64,000 bases of DNA. Source: Planctomicrobium piriforme. Lineage in GTDB: Bacteria; Planctomycetota; Planctomycetia; Planctomycetales; Planctomycetaceae. The notes under the pieces were generated by a model, which was not told the origin of the DNA, made no database searches, and saw only the letters and a list, made by a program, of their open reading frames with translations. Numbering within the stretch: the stretch's first letter is position 1; each line of letters opens with the position of its first letter. The stretch covers positions 31,642-95,641 of the forward strand of contig CAMATH010000011.1 of NCBI GenBank assembly GCA_945860955.1, read 5' to 3'. The translations under genes and the position numbers were made by a program. This document shows positions 19,593 to 28,407 of this stretch, piece by piece.

Positions 19593-20921
19593 ATGATGTC
19601 ACGCGTCACAGAACAGTTTGAAGTCGCCCGCCATTATCTTGCCGGCGGGGTCTCGGCGTCGACCCGCGTCAACCGCGCAGTTGGCCACCCGATGTATTTC
19701 GATCGGGCGAATGGGTGCCGGGTGTGGGATCTCGACGGTCGCGAGTACTTCGATTTGTGTTGCAGCCATGGAGCGACACTGTTGGGGCATGGGGACGAGC
19801 GGGTGCGAGCCGCGATCGATCGCGCGCTCGATCGCGGGGCGGCCTGTTCCTATGAGAACGAGCAGCATGCCGAATTCGCCAAACTGCTCTGCGATACCAT
19901 TCCGTGTTGTGAACGGGTCCGCTTCACCGGGTCGGGTACCGAAGCGACCATGCATTGCCTGCGACTGGCGCGGGCCTATACGGGAAAGAGCCTATTGCTC
20001 AAGATCGAGGGGCATTTTCACGGCTATCACGATCAGGTGATGTACTCGATCGGAACCCCGGCCGACCGTCTGGGCGAACCTGCCGACCCGACCCACTTTC
20101 CGGGTTCGGCGGGCATCGCTCCCGGTCTCGACCAGCAACTGGTTCTGGTACCGTTCAATCGACTCGACCTGTTGGAGCAGGCATTCGCGAAGCATTCCCG
20201 GGAACTGGCGGCGGTCATTCTTGAGCCGGTGTACTACAACGCCGGCTGCATCCTCCCCGATCCTGAGTTTCTCACCGCGCTGCGGGACTTGACCCGCCAG
20301 CACGGGGTGTTGTTGATTTTTGACGAAGTGCTGAGCGCGTTTCGCATGATGGCCGGCGGGGCTCAGGAGTATCTGGGGGTCACGCCCGACCTCTGCACGC
20401 TGGGGAAGGCGGTTGGAGGGGGTGTTCCCCTCAGTGTGTTTGGCGGTCGCCAGGACATAATGAAACGCCTGATGCCGGAGGGGGATTGCCAGCACAGCGG
20501 CACCTACAACGGTCACCCGGTCGCTGTCGCCGCCGGTCTGGCCGCCGTATCTGCGTATCGACAACCTGGCTTCTACGATCACATTAACGCCGTCGGCGCG
20601 CGGCTGTTCGCGGGGCTGAACGAGATCTTCCGACGACACGACGTCTTCGCCCGGGTCCAGGGGCTGGGGGCGCGGTTCGGAGTCTATTTTGGTGTCCCGG
20701 CCGAATTGCGAGGCTATCGCGACGCCGTCCAGCATTCGCGGCCGGCGATGCTCAAGTTCATCGCCAAAGCGATCGAACACGGGGTCTACTTCCACGACTA
20801 CGGCGGGGCGGCATGCCACCACGGCTTTTGCGCCGCGACAACGCTTGACGACGTTCAAACCAATCTGCAACGTCTCGACATCGCAGTGGCTGAACTCGCT
20901 GCTGGCGAGCGGCCTGCGTAA
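19593..20921 (+). CDS. Class III aminotransferase, glutamate-1-semialdehyde aminotransferase-like
   Basis: 442 residues. It shows GSGTEATMHCLRLAR (PLP phosphate loop), HFHGYHD, LIFDEVLSAFR (the Asp contacting the PLP nitrogen) and the Schiff-base lysine in LGKAVGGGVPLSVFGG. The fold and motifs are those of HemL-like enzymes. However, the sequence around Cys-rich SYENEQHAEFAKLLCDTIPCCERV and the acidic insert PADRLGEPADP differ from true HemL, so an amino-transfer role on another amino acid or sugar is equally likely. Two adjacent ATGs (MM) make the start uncertain by one codon. A role in tetrapyrrole synthesis should not be assumed without other hem genes nearby. Confidence 0.85.
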   Translation: MMSRVTEQFEVARHYLAGGVSASTRVNRAVGHPMYFDRANGCRVWDLDGREYFDLCCSHGATLLGHGDERVRAAIDRALDRGAACSYENEQHAEFAKLLCDTIPCCERVRFTGSGTEATMHCLRLARAYTGKSLLLKIEGHFHGYHDQVMYSIGTPADRLGEPADPTHFPGSAGIAPGLDQQLVLVPFNRLDLLEQAFAKHSRELAAVILEPVYYNAGCILPDPEFLTALRDLTRQHGVLLIFDEVLSAFRMMAGGAQEYLGVTPDLCTLGKAVGGGVPLSVFGGRQDIMKRLMPEGDCQHSGTYNGHPVAVAAGLAAVSAYRQPGFYDHINAVGARLFAGLNEIFRRHDVFARVQGLGARFGVYFGVPAELRGYRDAVQHSRPAMLKFIAKAIEHGVYFHDYGGAACHHGFCAATTLDDVQTNLQRLDIAVAELAAGERPA

Positions 20922-21296
20922 GCCGGCTGTCGGTCACGCTTGTCGATAACAACAAGGTCACGCCAGAGGATTTGATGGAGCCCCACGGCGAAGCCACTCT
21001 GCTGCGGAAACTCTCGTTAGAACACTTCTCCCGGTGAATGGCACGCCGAGGGTTCGCGAGCAACTGGCGGTAGGGGAGGGGCAGGGGGAGTAAAATCCCG
21101 GTGACTCTTCCCCCACTCCGGAATCGCCGACGTGGCCCGCATTTTTCCCCTCGCGCGGTGCCGCGTAGCGAGTCGGGGACGAAATATCCCACAATCTTCT
21201 AAATCAATAGAAGGTCTCTTGACGTCCTTCTCTGTCTTCAGTATCTTCTAGTTTACCCGATGTTTCGGGTGTCGATACGGAACTGGAGACTGGCTG
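20922..21296. other. Intergenic region before the BlaI-type repressor
   Basis: 375 bp. The left 250 bp show no gene or clear repeat. The right end carries the promoter/operator described separately. Confidence 0.5.
21196..21247 (+). promoter_or_regulatory. Promoter and putative autoregulatory operator of the blaI-like gene
   Basis: TTGACG (21219-21224), a 17-bp spacer and TATCTT (21242-21247) make a good sigma70 promoter. Just upstream of the -35 box is an inverted repeat CTTCTA-N6-TAGAAG (21196-21213). A further half-site CTTCTA overlaps the -10 box at 21245-21250. BlaI/MecI repressors bind such short palindromes over their own promoter, so this is a plausible operator; the sequence differs from the classical TACTAC-type site. 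Confidence 0.55.
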
Positions 21297-21698
21297 ATGG
21301 CGCGACCCGCGGCGGAACATCCGACCGAACTCGAACTGCAGATTCTCAAGATTTTGTGGGAGAGGTCGCCGCTCCCTGTGCGCGACGTGCGGCAGTCTCT
21401 CGCCGACCAGGGACGTGATTTGGCGCATACTTCGGTGATCACCACGCTCAATACCATGGTCGGCAAGCAGTACCTCAGCCGATCGATGGTCGGCAACGCT
21501 TGCCTCTTCGCCCCCACCCTGTCGCGCGAGCAGGTGTCGCGCGGCATGCTCGACGATGTGGTCGAGCGGGTGTTTGACGGGTCAGCGAAAGCGGTCATGC
21601 TCAGTCTGTTTGAGTCGGCGGATCTTCATTCCGACGATCTCAAGGAGTTGCGGCGATTGATCAACCAGAAGGCCCGCCAGGCCGAATCGAGTGGTTGA
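21297..21698 (+). CDS. BlaI/MecI/CopY-family transcriptional repressor
   Basis: 133 residues from the ATG behind a GGAG site. The winged-helix DNA-binding part is clear: PTELELQILKILWERSPLPVRDVRQSL, then HTSVITTLNTMVGKQYLSR. The C-terminal half is the helical dimerisation domain (GMLDDVVERVFDGSAKAVMLSLFE), where BlaI-type repressors are cleaved by their partner protease. It stands 95 bp before an M56/BlaR1-like sensor protease, the standard pair for signal-induced derepression. No beta-lactamase gene is near. In planctomycetes these pairs are numerous and their signals unknown. Confidence 0.92.
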   Translation: MARPAAEHPTELELQILKILWERSPLPVRDVRQSLADQGRDLAHTSVITTLNTMVGKQYLSRSMVGNACLFAPTLSREQVSRGMLDDVVERVFDGSAKAVMLSLFESADLHSDDLKELRRLINQKARQAESSG

Positions 21699-21793
21699 TC
21701 GCGTTGGAAATCTGACAGTAGGCGAAAGCGACAACGACGTTTGACCGAACTCCTCTCCCGCTTAACCGCGTGTTTCCCGACAGGTTGTGCAAC

Positions 21794-24700
21794 ATGGTCA
21801 TTGACTCGGACTTTTCCGCTGGTGTGCGACTGACAATCGCCTTGTTTCATTTTCTGTGGGTGGGAACGCTGATCGGTGGTGCCTCTGCCGTCGCGGGGCG
21901 ATTGCTCAAGCGTCGCCCCGCGAATCTCCGCTACATCGTCCATCTGGCCGCTCTGTCGCTGACGGTGATCGCCGTCCCTGCGCTGTACGTCGCGGCCCCC
22001 TGGATCACACCCCGCGCGCTCTTCACCCCAGGTGGATCAAATTCCCGAATCGGTGACAATCGACCGCCACCACAGTTTAGCCAATTCCCTCCTCGGGATT
22101 TCGTCCCCGAGTCGGTGCGGATTCAGGAGAGTTCCAACTCGCAGATTTCGCCGACGGCTCACGATTTGGGAAATACAACAGATGCCGCGACAACGGTGGG
22201 AACTTCGCTAGGATCGACTTCGACTGCGCCTCCAATTCTGAATTCCTCCGTTCCCTATGTTGTCGGACTCTACGCGGTCGGCGTCTGGTGCATGCTCGCG
22301 CGGCTGGCGGTTGGGCTGTGGGGCGGACATCGGTTGCGACTGTTGTCTTCTCCGGTGCTGGACTCATCACTCTTGGAGATGGTGAGGCGACAGGCGGCGC
22401 GCCTGCGGCTCGCAACGGTTCCCGCGTTGGTCTGGTGTGATCGGACGGTTGTTCCGGTGGTGGTGGGGATCGCCCGGCCGGTCATTCTGCTCCCCGTGGC
22501 GATCGCGACGAATTTGCGCCCCGAGCTGATTGAGTCGTTGTTGTCGCACGAGTTGGCCCACATTCGTCGTTGGGATCTCGCCGTCAATCTGATGCAGCGG
22601 CTGATTGAGGCACTGCTGTTCTTTCACCCGGCGGTTTGGTACCTCAGCTCGCGTGTCAGTGCCGAACGGGAGAATGCGTGCGACGATCTGGTACTTTGCG
22701 CGGGTTGGCCGAGACTGCACTATGCCGAGGCGCTGTTGCAGATGGCGGAATGCGTGACAAGCCGGCCGGGAGCGGCAGCATTCACTGCCGCCGGACTGGT
22801 CGCCGCGACGGGGGAATCGAATTCGCAGTTCAAACGCCGGGTGTTGCGGCTGTTGGGGCATGAAGAGTCGGCTCGGCTGGGCTGGTCGAGGGGAGGAGTG
22901 AGCGTGCTGTTGGTCGTCGCGGCGATTGTGGTTGGAATCCCGCTCGCGGTTTCGGCATGGAATGGACCGAATTTGCAGGAAAAGGCTCCAACGTCACCGC
23001 AGCCGAACGGGAATCAAGCCCAAGCCCTCGGGGATCCGGTCGGCCCTCGGGAGGAATCTCCCGAAGATGCCGGGCAATCACCGCCAAAGGCAGCCGAGCG
23101 TGATCCGATTGACGAACAGCTCGATCGGATTGGCAATGCCAAGTGGGAGAATGACGAGCGCTTGAATCGGGAACTGTTCGCTCTCGACCAGATGCGGAAT
23201 CAGGCGACGGTCGCCGAGATTGAAGAACGGGGCGCTGCGCTACTCGATCAATTCCCCGAGCCTGAGGCGGCAGCCCGAATCAACCATCAACTGGCCCATG
23301 TCTTCGCGCAGCGCAATATCCGCGACCATGCCGTTCTGGTCGCGAAGTACGTGGCACGCTCGCTGGAAATTGATCGCCACCCCGATCGACGCGCACTCGC
23401 GATGGGGTATCTTGCCTCTGCCGTGAGTCTCGATCCGGCGGTCACGAGCGCGGACGAACGCCGTCGCAACGCGACACGGATCTGGCTGAAGAACTATCGG
23501 GAGTTGCTGGCGTTCAAACTGCCCAAGAACGCCCCCGATCTTCCTGGCGTCGGCGGCAATCGCCCGGATCCCGGTGCCGATGCGGCGGAGATCGACCGGC
23601 TGAAACGTCGCGCGGCCGCGCAGTTACGTGCCCGCCGCAAGGCCGAGTTGATTCGGAGTCTCGTCTATCACAAGGAAGTGTGCGCCCGACTCGTGGTCGA
23701 AGCCTACCGTTTCCGTGACAAGTCGGAAGACGAGATGCGCGGGCTGGCGATCGAAGTCCTGAAAGATCCGGAGGTCGCGCACGATCTGATTCGACAGGGG
23801 ATCGCGCTCAAGGTCGGTGAGGATCGTCCTGAAATCCATTGGATCGAAGATCCACCGAATTCGCCGAGCGGACTTGCAATTGAAGTCTTCCCCGCAGGAA
23901 AGGTTGAACGGACCGCGACAGGATTGAAGCTATCGCTCCGAATCGCGAACCGGTCGGCTCATGACTTGACGACGATTGTTCCCCACGAATGGCATGGGGG
24001 GGAATGGGCCAGGACGAATCTCTACGCGTCGGTCACGCCGCAACTGCGCATTCGGCAGGCGGCGTTCGAACCGGCCTATCTGTTTGGAGAAAATGAAGGG
24101 AAAGCGGCGGAACCGCTCACCGTCGAAGCGGGCAAGAGCGTCGATATCGAAGTGCGGATGGACTGGCCGGGAACCGGCTCCGTGATTGGCTCACCATTCC
24201 TGACGGGTGACCAGCCGGGAGTGTACCGGGTGCGATTCGCACTGGCGTTTGAATCGCACAATGGGTTTCAATATGTCGTGAGTCCCACGGGGCTCGTGAC
24301 CCTGTCCCCTGAAGGCGGAAAGAACGCTGGAGAACAACCCCCGGCGAATCCCCGTGGAGAACCCGCCCCCGAGCGGTCGGCGAAGACGCCAGAAGTCGAG
24401 TTGAAAGCGGCGGTTGAACCGATTCCCGACGGCGTCTTGATCGCGGCGAAGGTGGTCGACGCCGAGACGAATGAACCGATCGCGTCGTTCCGCGCCTTGC
24501 CCGGGACGCCCTTCACCCTGGTGAAATCGCCGGAGGATCCTTGCCCGGCAGTCTGGCAACCGCATTTGATCAGCGACTATTCGGCGGGAAAATTCGCTTG
24601 GCCGAAAGAGCGGTCGTATGCGCAGTTTCGCTTGCGATTCGAAGCGGAGGGTTACGTTCCCGGTCTAACGCTCTGGCTGAAAAAGGAGGATGGTCCGCAG

Positions 24701-25981
24701 TCGATCGTCGTGAAACTGAAAAAGGATCCGGGAATTGCGGGACAGATTCTGGCACCGGATGGTCGCCCGGCCTCGGGCGCAGTCCTGGCGATCGCGCTAC
24801 CGAATCGGGGAATTCGGCTGAATAACGGACAGGTTGAGGGCGTGGGAGCGACGAGTCCAAAGCGAACGGATCCGGTACGTCTCTCGGATCGATGGAGACA
24901 GCCGGTGGCGATTACCGCCGACGCCGAGGGAAAATACCGGCTGCCGACGGAAACGGGAACGGCAGTTGTGTACGCCGTGCATGACGCCGGAATCGCGGAG
25001 GTGACGTACCTGGAATTGGCGAAGTCGATCGAAATTCGACTGCGGGGGTGGGGATCGATCTCCGGCCGGGTGGAGTGGTTGGGGAAACCGGCGGGAAAAG
25101 AGACTCTGGCGGTTCTTGTGAACCGCGATATGGATGGATATCCGGAAGGATGTTCGGCGTCATGGAACGTTGTCAGCGATGAAGAAGGACGATTCCAGGT
25201 CGAACGCGTTCCACCGTGGCAAGTTCAAATTTCCCGCGTGACACCACTTCCGGGCGAAAACGCTGGATCGTATTGGTTTCCCAACTTGCACGCGCACATC
25301 GCCGAGGGGAGACCAACCGTTGTGGTGTTCGGCAAAGGGCGAACTGTCCAAGGCAAGCTCACTGGGCGGGATTCGTACAAGGGGGTCACCTTGAGCCTCT
25401 CGCCGAGACCGCCGCGGATTGGCGGCGACTCCAGTGGGTTCAACAGCATCGGAGAGGGGCCTCTCCGTCCAGTGTTTAACCGGAGTCAGATTCCCGTCCA
25501 GGAGGATGGTTCGTTTGAAATCGCAGGGGTCGTTCCGGAGAGGTACCTGTTGAGTGTGCAGGTGAAGGAAAAGTCGCTGCAAGTGACGAGAGTGACGGTT
25601 CCGTCGCCAAAACCCGAAGATGAGGGTCAGCCGTTCCAGATCGAAGAGATCAAACTCAAAACCGACGTCGAACCAAAGACTGACGCGTCGCTAAAGACGG
25701 AATCGGTCCGCGAGAAACTTGCCCGGAAACAGTCGTTCGCCATTTCCGGCAAACTGCTGTTCGTTTTAGATGAACTCGAAAAGCTGTACGGTGTACCGGT
25801 CACGGTCTCGCTCAAGGAAATTCTGGAACGGGAAATAGACCCGCAGGCCGATGTCTCGGTGAAGGTCACTGATGTGCCGTTGTCGGAGTTGTTCGAGAAA
25901 GTCGCACAGGCGGCGGGTCTGGACGTGGAGTTCAACGAGAAAGGGGTTCGGATCCCGAAGGTGAAGTCTAAGAATGACTGA
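21794..25981 (+). CDS. M56 (BlaR1/MecR1-like) sensor metalloprotease with large C-terminal periplasmic region
   Basis: 1,395 residues from ATG; a GTG 24 bases upstream is possible. Membrane helices near residues 10-35 and 55-75 and about 150-170, plus one near 360-380, frame the M56 protease: zinc motif HELAH at 252-256, then SAERENACDD with the third ligand region. Beyond the last helix lies a long periplasmic part not found in classical BlaR1: a TPR-like helical stretch (~430-580), beta-sandwich segments (~680-820), carboxypeptidase-regulatory-like repeats (~870-1250; VVDAETNEPIASF, PDGRPASGAVLAI) and a final ~75 residues resembling a secretin/TonB short N-terminal (STN) domain (LDELEKLYGVPVTVSLKEIL). 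It probably cleaves the upstream BlaI-type repressor on sensing an envelope signal. Its 3' end overlaps the convergent selD gene by 14 bp. Confidence 0.88.
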   Translation: MVIDSDFSAGVRLTIALFHFLWVGTLIGGASAVAGRLLKRRPANLRYIVHLAALSLTVIAVPALYVAAPWITPRALFTPGGSNSRIGDNRPPPQFSQFPPRDFVPESVRIQESSNSQISPTAHDLGNTTDAATTVGTSLGSTSTAPPILNSSVPYVVGLYAVGVWCMLARLAVGLWGGHRLRLLSSPVLDSSLLEMVRRQAARLRLATVPALVWCDRTVVPVVVGIARPVILLPVAIATNLRPELIESLLSHELAHIRRWDLAVNLMQRLIEALLFFHPAVWYLSSRVSAERENACDDLVLCAGWPRLHYAEALLQMAECVTSRPGAAAFTAAGLVAATGESNSQFKRRVLRLLGHEESARLGWSRGGVSVLLVVAAIVVGIPLAVSAWNGPNLQEKAPTSPQPNGNQAQALGDPVGPREESPEDAGQSPPKAAERDPIDEQLDRIGNAKWENDERLNRELFALDQMRNQATVAEIEERGAALLDQFPEPEAAARINHQLAHVFAQRNIRDHAVLVAKYVARSLEIDRHPDRRALAMGYLASAVSLDPAVTSADERRRNATRIWLKNYRELLAFKLPKNAPDLPGVGGNRPDPGADAAEIDRLKRRAAAQLRARRKAELIRSLVYHKEVCARLVVEAYRFRDKSEDEMRGLAIEVLKDPEVAHDLIRQGIALKVGEDRPEIHWIEDPPNSPSGLAIEVFPAGKVERTATGLKLSLRIANRSAHDLTTIVPHEWHGGEWARTNLYASVTPQLRIRQAAFEPAYLFGENEGKAAEPLTVEAGKSVDIEVRMDWPGTGSVIGSPFLTGDQPGVYRVRFALAFESHNGFQYVVSPTGLVTLSPEGGKNAGEQPPANPRGEPAPERSAKTPEVELKAAVEPIPDGVLIAAKVVDAETNEPIASFRALPGTPFTLVKSPEDPCPAVWQPHLISDYSAGKFAWPKERSYAQFRLRFEAEGYVPGLTLWLKKEDGPQSIVVKLKKDPGIAGQILAPDGRPASGAVLAIALPNRGIRLNNGQVEGVGATSPKRTDPVRLSDRWRQPVAITADAEGKYRLPTETGTAVVYAVHDAGIAEVTYLELAKSIEIRLRGWGSISGRVEWLGKPAGKETLAVLVNRDMDGYPEGCSASWNVVSDEEGRFQVERVPPWQVQISRVTPLPGENAGSYWFPNLHAHIAEGRPTVVVFGKGRTVQGKLTGRDSYKGVTLSLSPRPPRIGGDSSGFNSIGEGPLRPVFNRSQIPVQEDGSFEIAGVVPERYLLSVQVKEKSLQVTRVTVPSPKPEDEGQPFQIEEIKLKTDVEPKTDASLKTESVREKLARKQSFAISGKLLFVLDELEKLYGVPVTVSLKEILEREIDPQADVSVKVTDVPLSELFEKVAQAAGLDVEFNEKGVRIPKVKSKND

Positions 25982-28406
25982 TTATGGTCGGCAGTGTATT
26001 GCCGACTGGCGAGTGCGGATGCACGCAGCCTACCCGCAGAACCGGGGTATCGTCTCGCTCTGTCACGTCGCCCACAATTGTCGCCGCGATCTCGCCACGG
26101 ACCCGCAAGCGTTCGATCAAGGCCGACACACGGTCCATGGGCACTGCCAGCAACAATCCTCCCGAAGTCTGGGGATCGAACAGCGCGGGCCAGCGTGGCG
26201 ATCCGGTCAGCATCCGGTCGTCGGCCAGCAGTCCCTGGCAACGCGCACGATTGCCCGGTGCCAGGCTGCTTTCAAAACCAGCCGCCGCGAGTTCCTCAAA
26301 TCCTGAGAGAACCGGAATCGCATTGAGGTTCAATCGCGCCGAGCAACCGCTCGCTTCGAGCATTTCCAGTAAGTGACCGGCGAGACCGAATCCTGTGACA
26401 TCGGTCGCGGCGGTAAGATCGAATTCCCGCGCGATCGCGGCGGCCTTCCCATTACCGCGCAACATGGATAACAAAGCGGACTCCACCGCGTGAGCAGGAG
26501 CCGTGCCCCGCCTCTGTGCCGCCAGAATCACACCGGTTCCGAGCGGTTTCGTCAGAATCAGTTGGTCGCCCGGGCGGAGATTTCCTTTACGGAACGGGGG
26601 ATGACCGTCGAGTCGTCCCGCGACACTGTAGCCGGCGACAAGCCGCGGGCCTTCGGTGGTGTGCCCCCCCCACAGCGTGGCCCCCGCGGCGGTGAGTTCG
26701 CGGAGCCCTCCCGCCAGGATCTGGTACAACAGTTCCGACTGCTGTTCACTGTCGGTCACGGGCAGGGTGATGAGCGCCAGACCGCCGCTGGGATTGGCCC
26801 CCATCGCCCAAATGTCCGAGAGTGCGTGCAAGGCGGCGATTCGACCGAAAAGATACGGATCGTCGAGGAATGCGGGAAAAAAGTCGACGGAGAAGACGTC
26901 AACAGACGGCGATTGCGTCGGCAGAACATACGCGTCGTCCAGGATCCGATCCCCACCGACGACACCGCTGTGGCCCTCTCGTCGAAGCCGCTCAAAAACA
27001 GCATTCAGCACATCCGAAGGCACCTTTGCGCCGCAGCCGGCACACCGCATGGCGTTTGGCATCCCGCTGCTGGTGTCACCCGGCATGGTCGCCGATCGCG
27101 GTCCCGAACTGTCCGGGAGCGGTAAAGCGTTGTGATACATTTGAATGAATCGACGGTCGATCCAGTCCTTCCAGCGCCAGGCCCAGCGACCGGTCGCCGA
27201 CCACCCGCGATAGTCAGCGATCGCCCTCCCGTCACCCAGCGCGAGCAGCGACAGAGAACCGCGCTGCGGCTTATAGTTCACCAGCTCGCGACCCGCGAAG
27301 TACCGGTTGAAATTTTCCCACAACACCGGCCCCTGTCGCACCGCGTACACTCCCGCCTTCGGCAGGGGGTGGTCCTGAAAGTCGGCTGTGTCCCCGACGG
27401 CGAACACAGGTGCGCCCCCCGTGGACTGGAGTGTCGGTCGCACCGCGAGAAAACCACTTGTGCCACGGGGGAGTCGAAACCGCTCCAGGACCGCGGGGGC
27501 CGCCGCCGCAGTCGCCCAGATCACCACATCGGCTTCAATCGATTCGCCCCCGTCGAGTGTGAGGACAACAGGCTCCAATTCGAGCTGCGGCGGCTCGGGG
27601 GCGCGACGGCCGATCGCTGTCACTCGACTGTTCAGCCGGAGTTCTATTCCACGATTTTCGAATTCGCGACGGACCGAGCGAATTGATTTTCGCGAATACC
27701 CGCGCAAAATGTCAGGATGCGAGTCAAGCAACGTGATCCGAGGTATCACGCGCTGAGTTCGCAGCCAGACCTCAGCCGCCAGGGCGATTTCAATTCCCCC
27801 CGCACCGCCCCCGACAACCGCCAGGCGGAGAGGCGATGAATGAGAATCGGTGTTTTGTGTCGCGGTTGTTACGGCAGTTGACCGGGACGATACGACCTCC
27901 CGAACGTCGGTGGCGAGCCGCTCTCGAAACGTCGCCATCGGTTTGATTCGGATCACCCGAGGGTAACGTGGATTAAAATCCACGTTACCCTCCTCGAACT
28001 GCGACTGACATAATCGCTCCATAGAAGACGGAACCGACCCGATTCCAACCGAGGCGACATCAAAACGAATCGGCGGTCTGTCGGCCAATTCAATCTGGCG
28101 TTTCTCGGGATCCAGCCCCAGAGCCTCCGCGACAATCAACCGTCCACCACAGGCGGGGACGAAGCGCCAGAGATCGATCTCCATTTCCTCGGGTCGATAC
28201 AATCCCGCGAGTGTTCCCGGCAGCATGCCACTGTACGTCGCGCGGCTGAATGGTGAAACCACCGTGAGCCGGACGTTGTCGATCGGCCGCATCCGCCACA
28301 TCCGCGCTACATGCAAGTGAGTGTGACCGGCACCAATGAGGACGAGATCCCGCATCGGCGGTCGTTCCGGACGGTTAGCCCCCTGACGAGAATGACTGGC
28401 GTTCAT
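25968..28406 (-). CDS. selD: Fused NADH dehydrogenase-like flavoprotein and selenide, water dikinase (SelD)
   Basis: 812 residues from MNASHSRQG, which begins 1 bp after the selA stop; MRDLVLIGAGHTH at 28355 is an alternative start. Residues ~18-440 are an FAD/NAD-binding oxidoreductase (VLIGAGHTH dinucleotide fold; second site RLAVVGGGAGGIEIALA; FAVGDTADF). Residues ~453-812 are SelD, which makes selenophosphate from selenide and ATP: the active pair is C458 and K461 in AGCGAKV, followed by DFFPAFLDDPYLFGRIAA, WGGHTTEG and DPQTSGGLL. Such fusions are known in several phyla; the flavoprotein may reduce selenium for the kinase (inference). An in-frame palindrome encodes residues ~138-150. Confidence 0.93.
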   Translation of the reverse strand: MNASHSRQGANRPERPPMRDLVLIGAGHTHLHVARMWRMRPIDNVRLTVVSPFSRATYSGMLPGTLAGLYRPEEMEIDLWRFVPACGGRLIVAEALGLDPEKRQIELADRPPIRFDVASVGIGSVPSSMERLCQSQFEEGNVDFNPRYPRVIRIKPMATFRERLATDVREVVSSRSTAVTTATQNTDSHSSPLRLAVVGGGAGGIEIALAAEVWLRTQRVIPRITLLDSHPDILRGYSRKSIRSVRREFENRGIELRLNSRVTAIGRRAPEPPQLELEPVVLTLDGGESIEADVVIWATAAAAPAVLERFRLPRGTSGFLAVRPTLQSTGGAPVFAVGDTADFQDHPLPKAGVYAVRQGPVLWENFNRYFAGRELVNYKPQRGSLSLLALGDGRAIADYRGWSATGRWAWRWKDWIDRRFIQMYHNALPLPDSSGPRSATMPGDTSSGMPNAMRCAGCGAKVPSDVLNAVFERLRREGHSGVVGGDRILDDAYVLPTQSPSVDVFSVDFFPAFLDDPYLFGRIAALHALSDIWAMGANPSGGLALITLPVTDSEQQSELLYQILAGGLRELTAAGATLWGGHTTEGPRLVAGYSVAGRLDGHPPFRKGNLRPGDQLILTKPLGTGVILAAQRRGTAPAHAVESALLSMLRGNGKAAAIAREFDLTAATDVTGFGLAGHLLEMLEASGCSARLNLNAIPVLSGFEELAAAGFESSLAPGNRARCQGLLADDRMLTGSPRWPALFDPQTSGGLLLAVPMDRVSALIERLRVRGEIAATIVGDVTERDDTPVLRVGCVHPHSPVGNTLPTIISHS
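27959..27992. repeat. 34-bp perfect palindrome inserted in the selD-fusion coding sequence
   Basis: A 16-bp arm GAGGGTAACGTGGATT, an AA centre and the exact reverse complement form a perfect palindrome inside an open reading frame. On the coding strand it reads EGNVDFNPRYPR without a stop, in a linker of the flavoprotein domain where related proteins normally move directly to the conserved proline/lysine-rich segment. It looks like a palindromic mobile repeat tolerated in a surface loop. Confidence 0.85.
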
Positions 28407-28407
28407 G

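Noticed and set aside
19593..20921. Calling the class III aminotransferase hemL
   Set aside because: Motifs fit the HemL-like fold but differ around the substrate site, and no other tetrapyrrole gene is near.
21297..25981. Calling the BlaI/M56 pair a beta-lactam resistance system
   Set aside because: There is no beta-lactamase gene and the sensor lacks a penicillin-binding domain.
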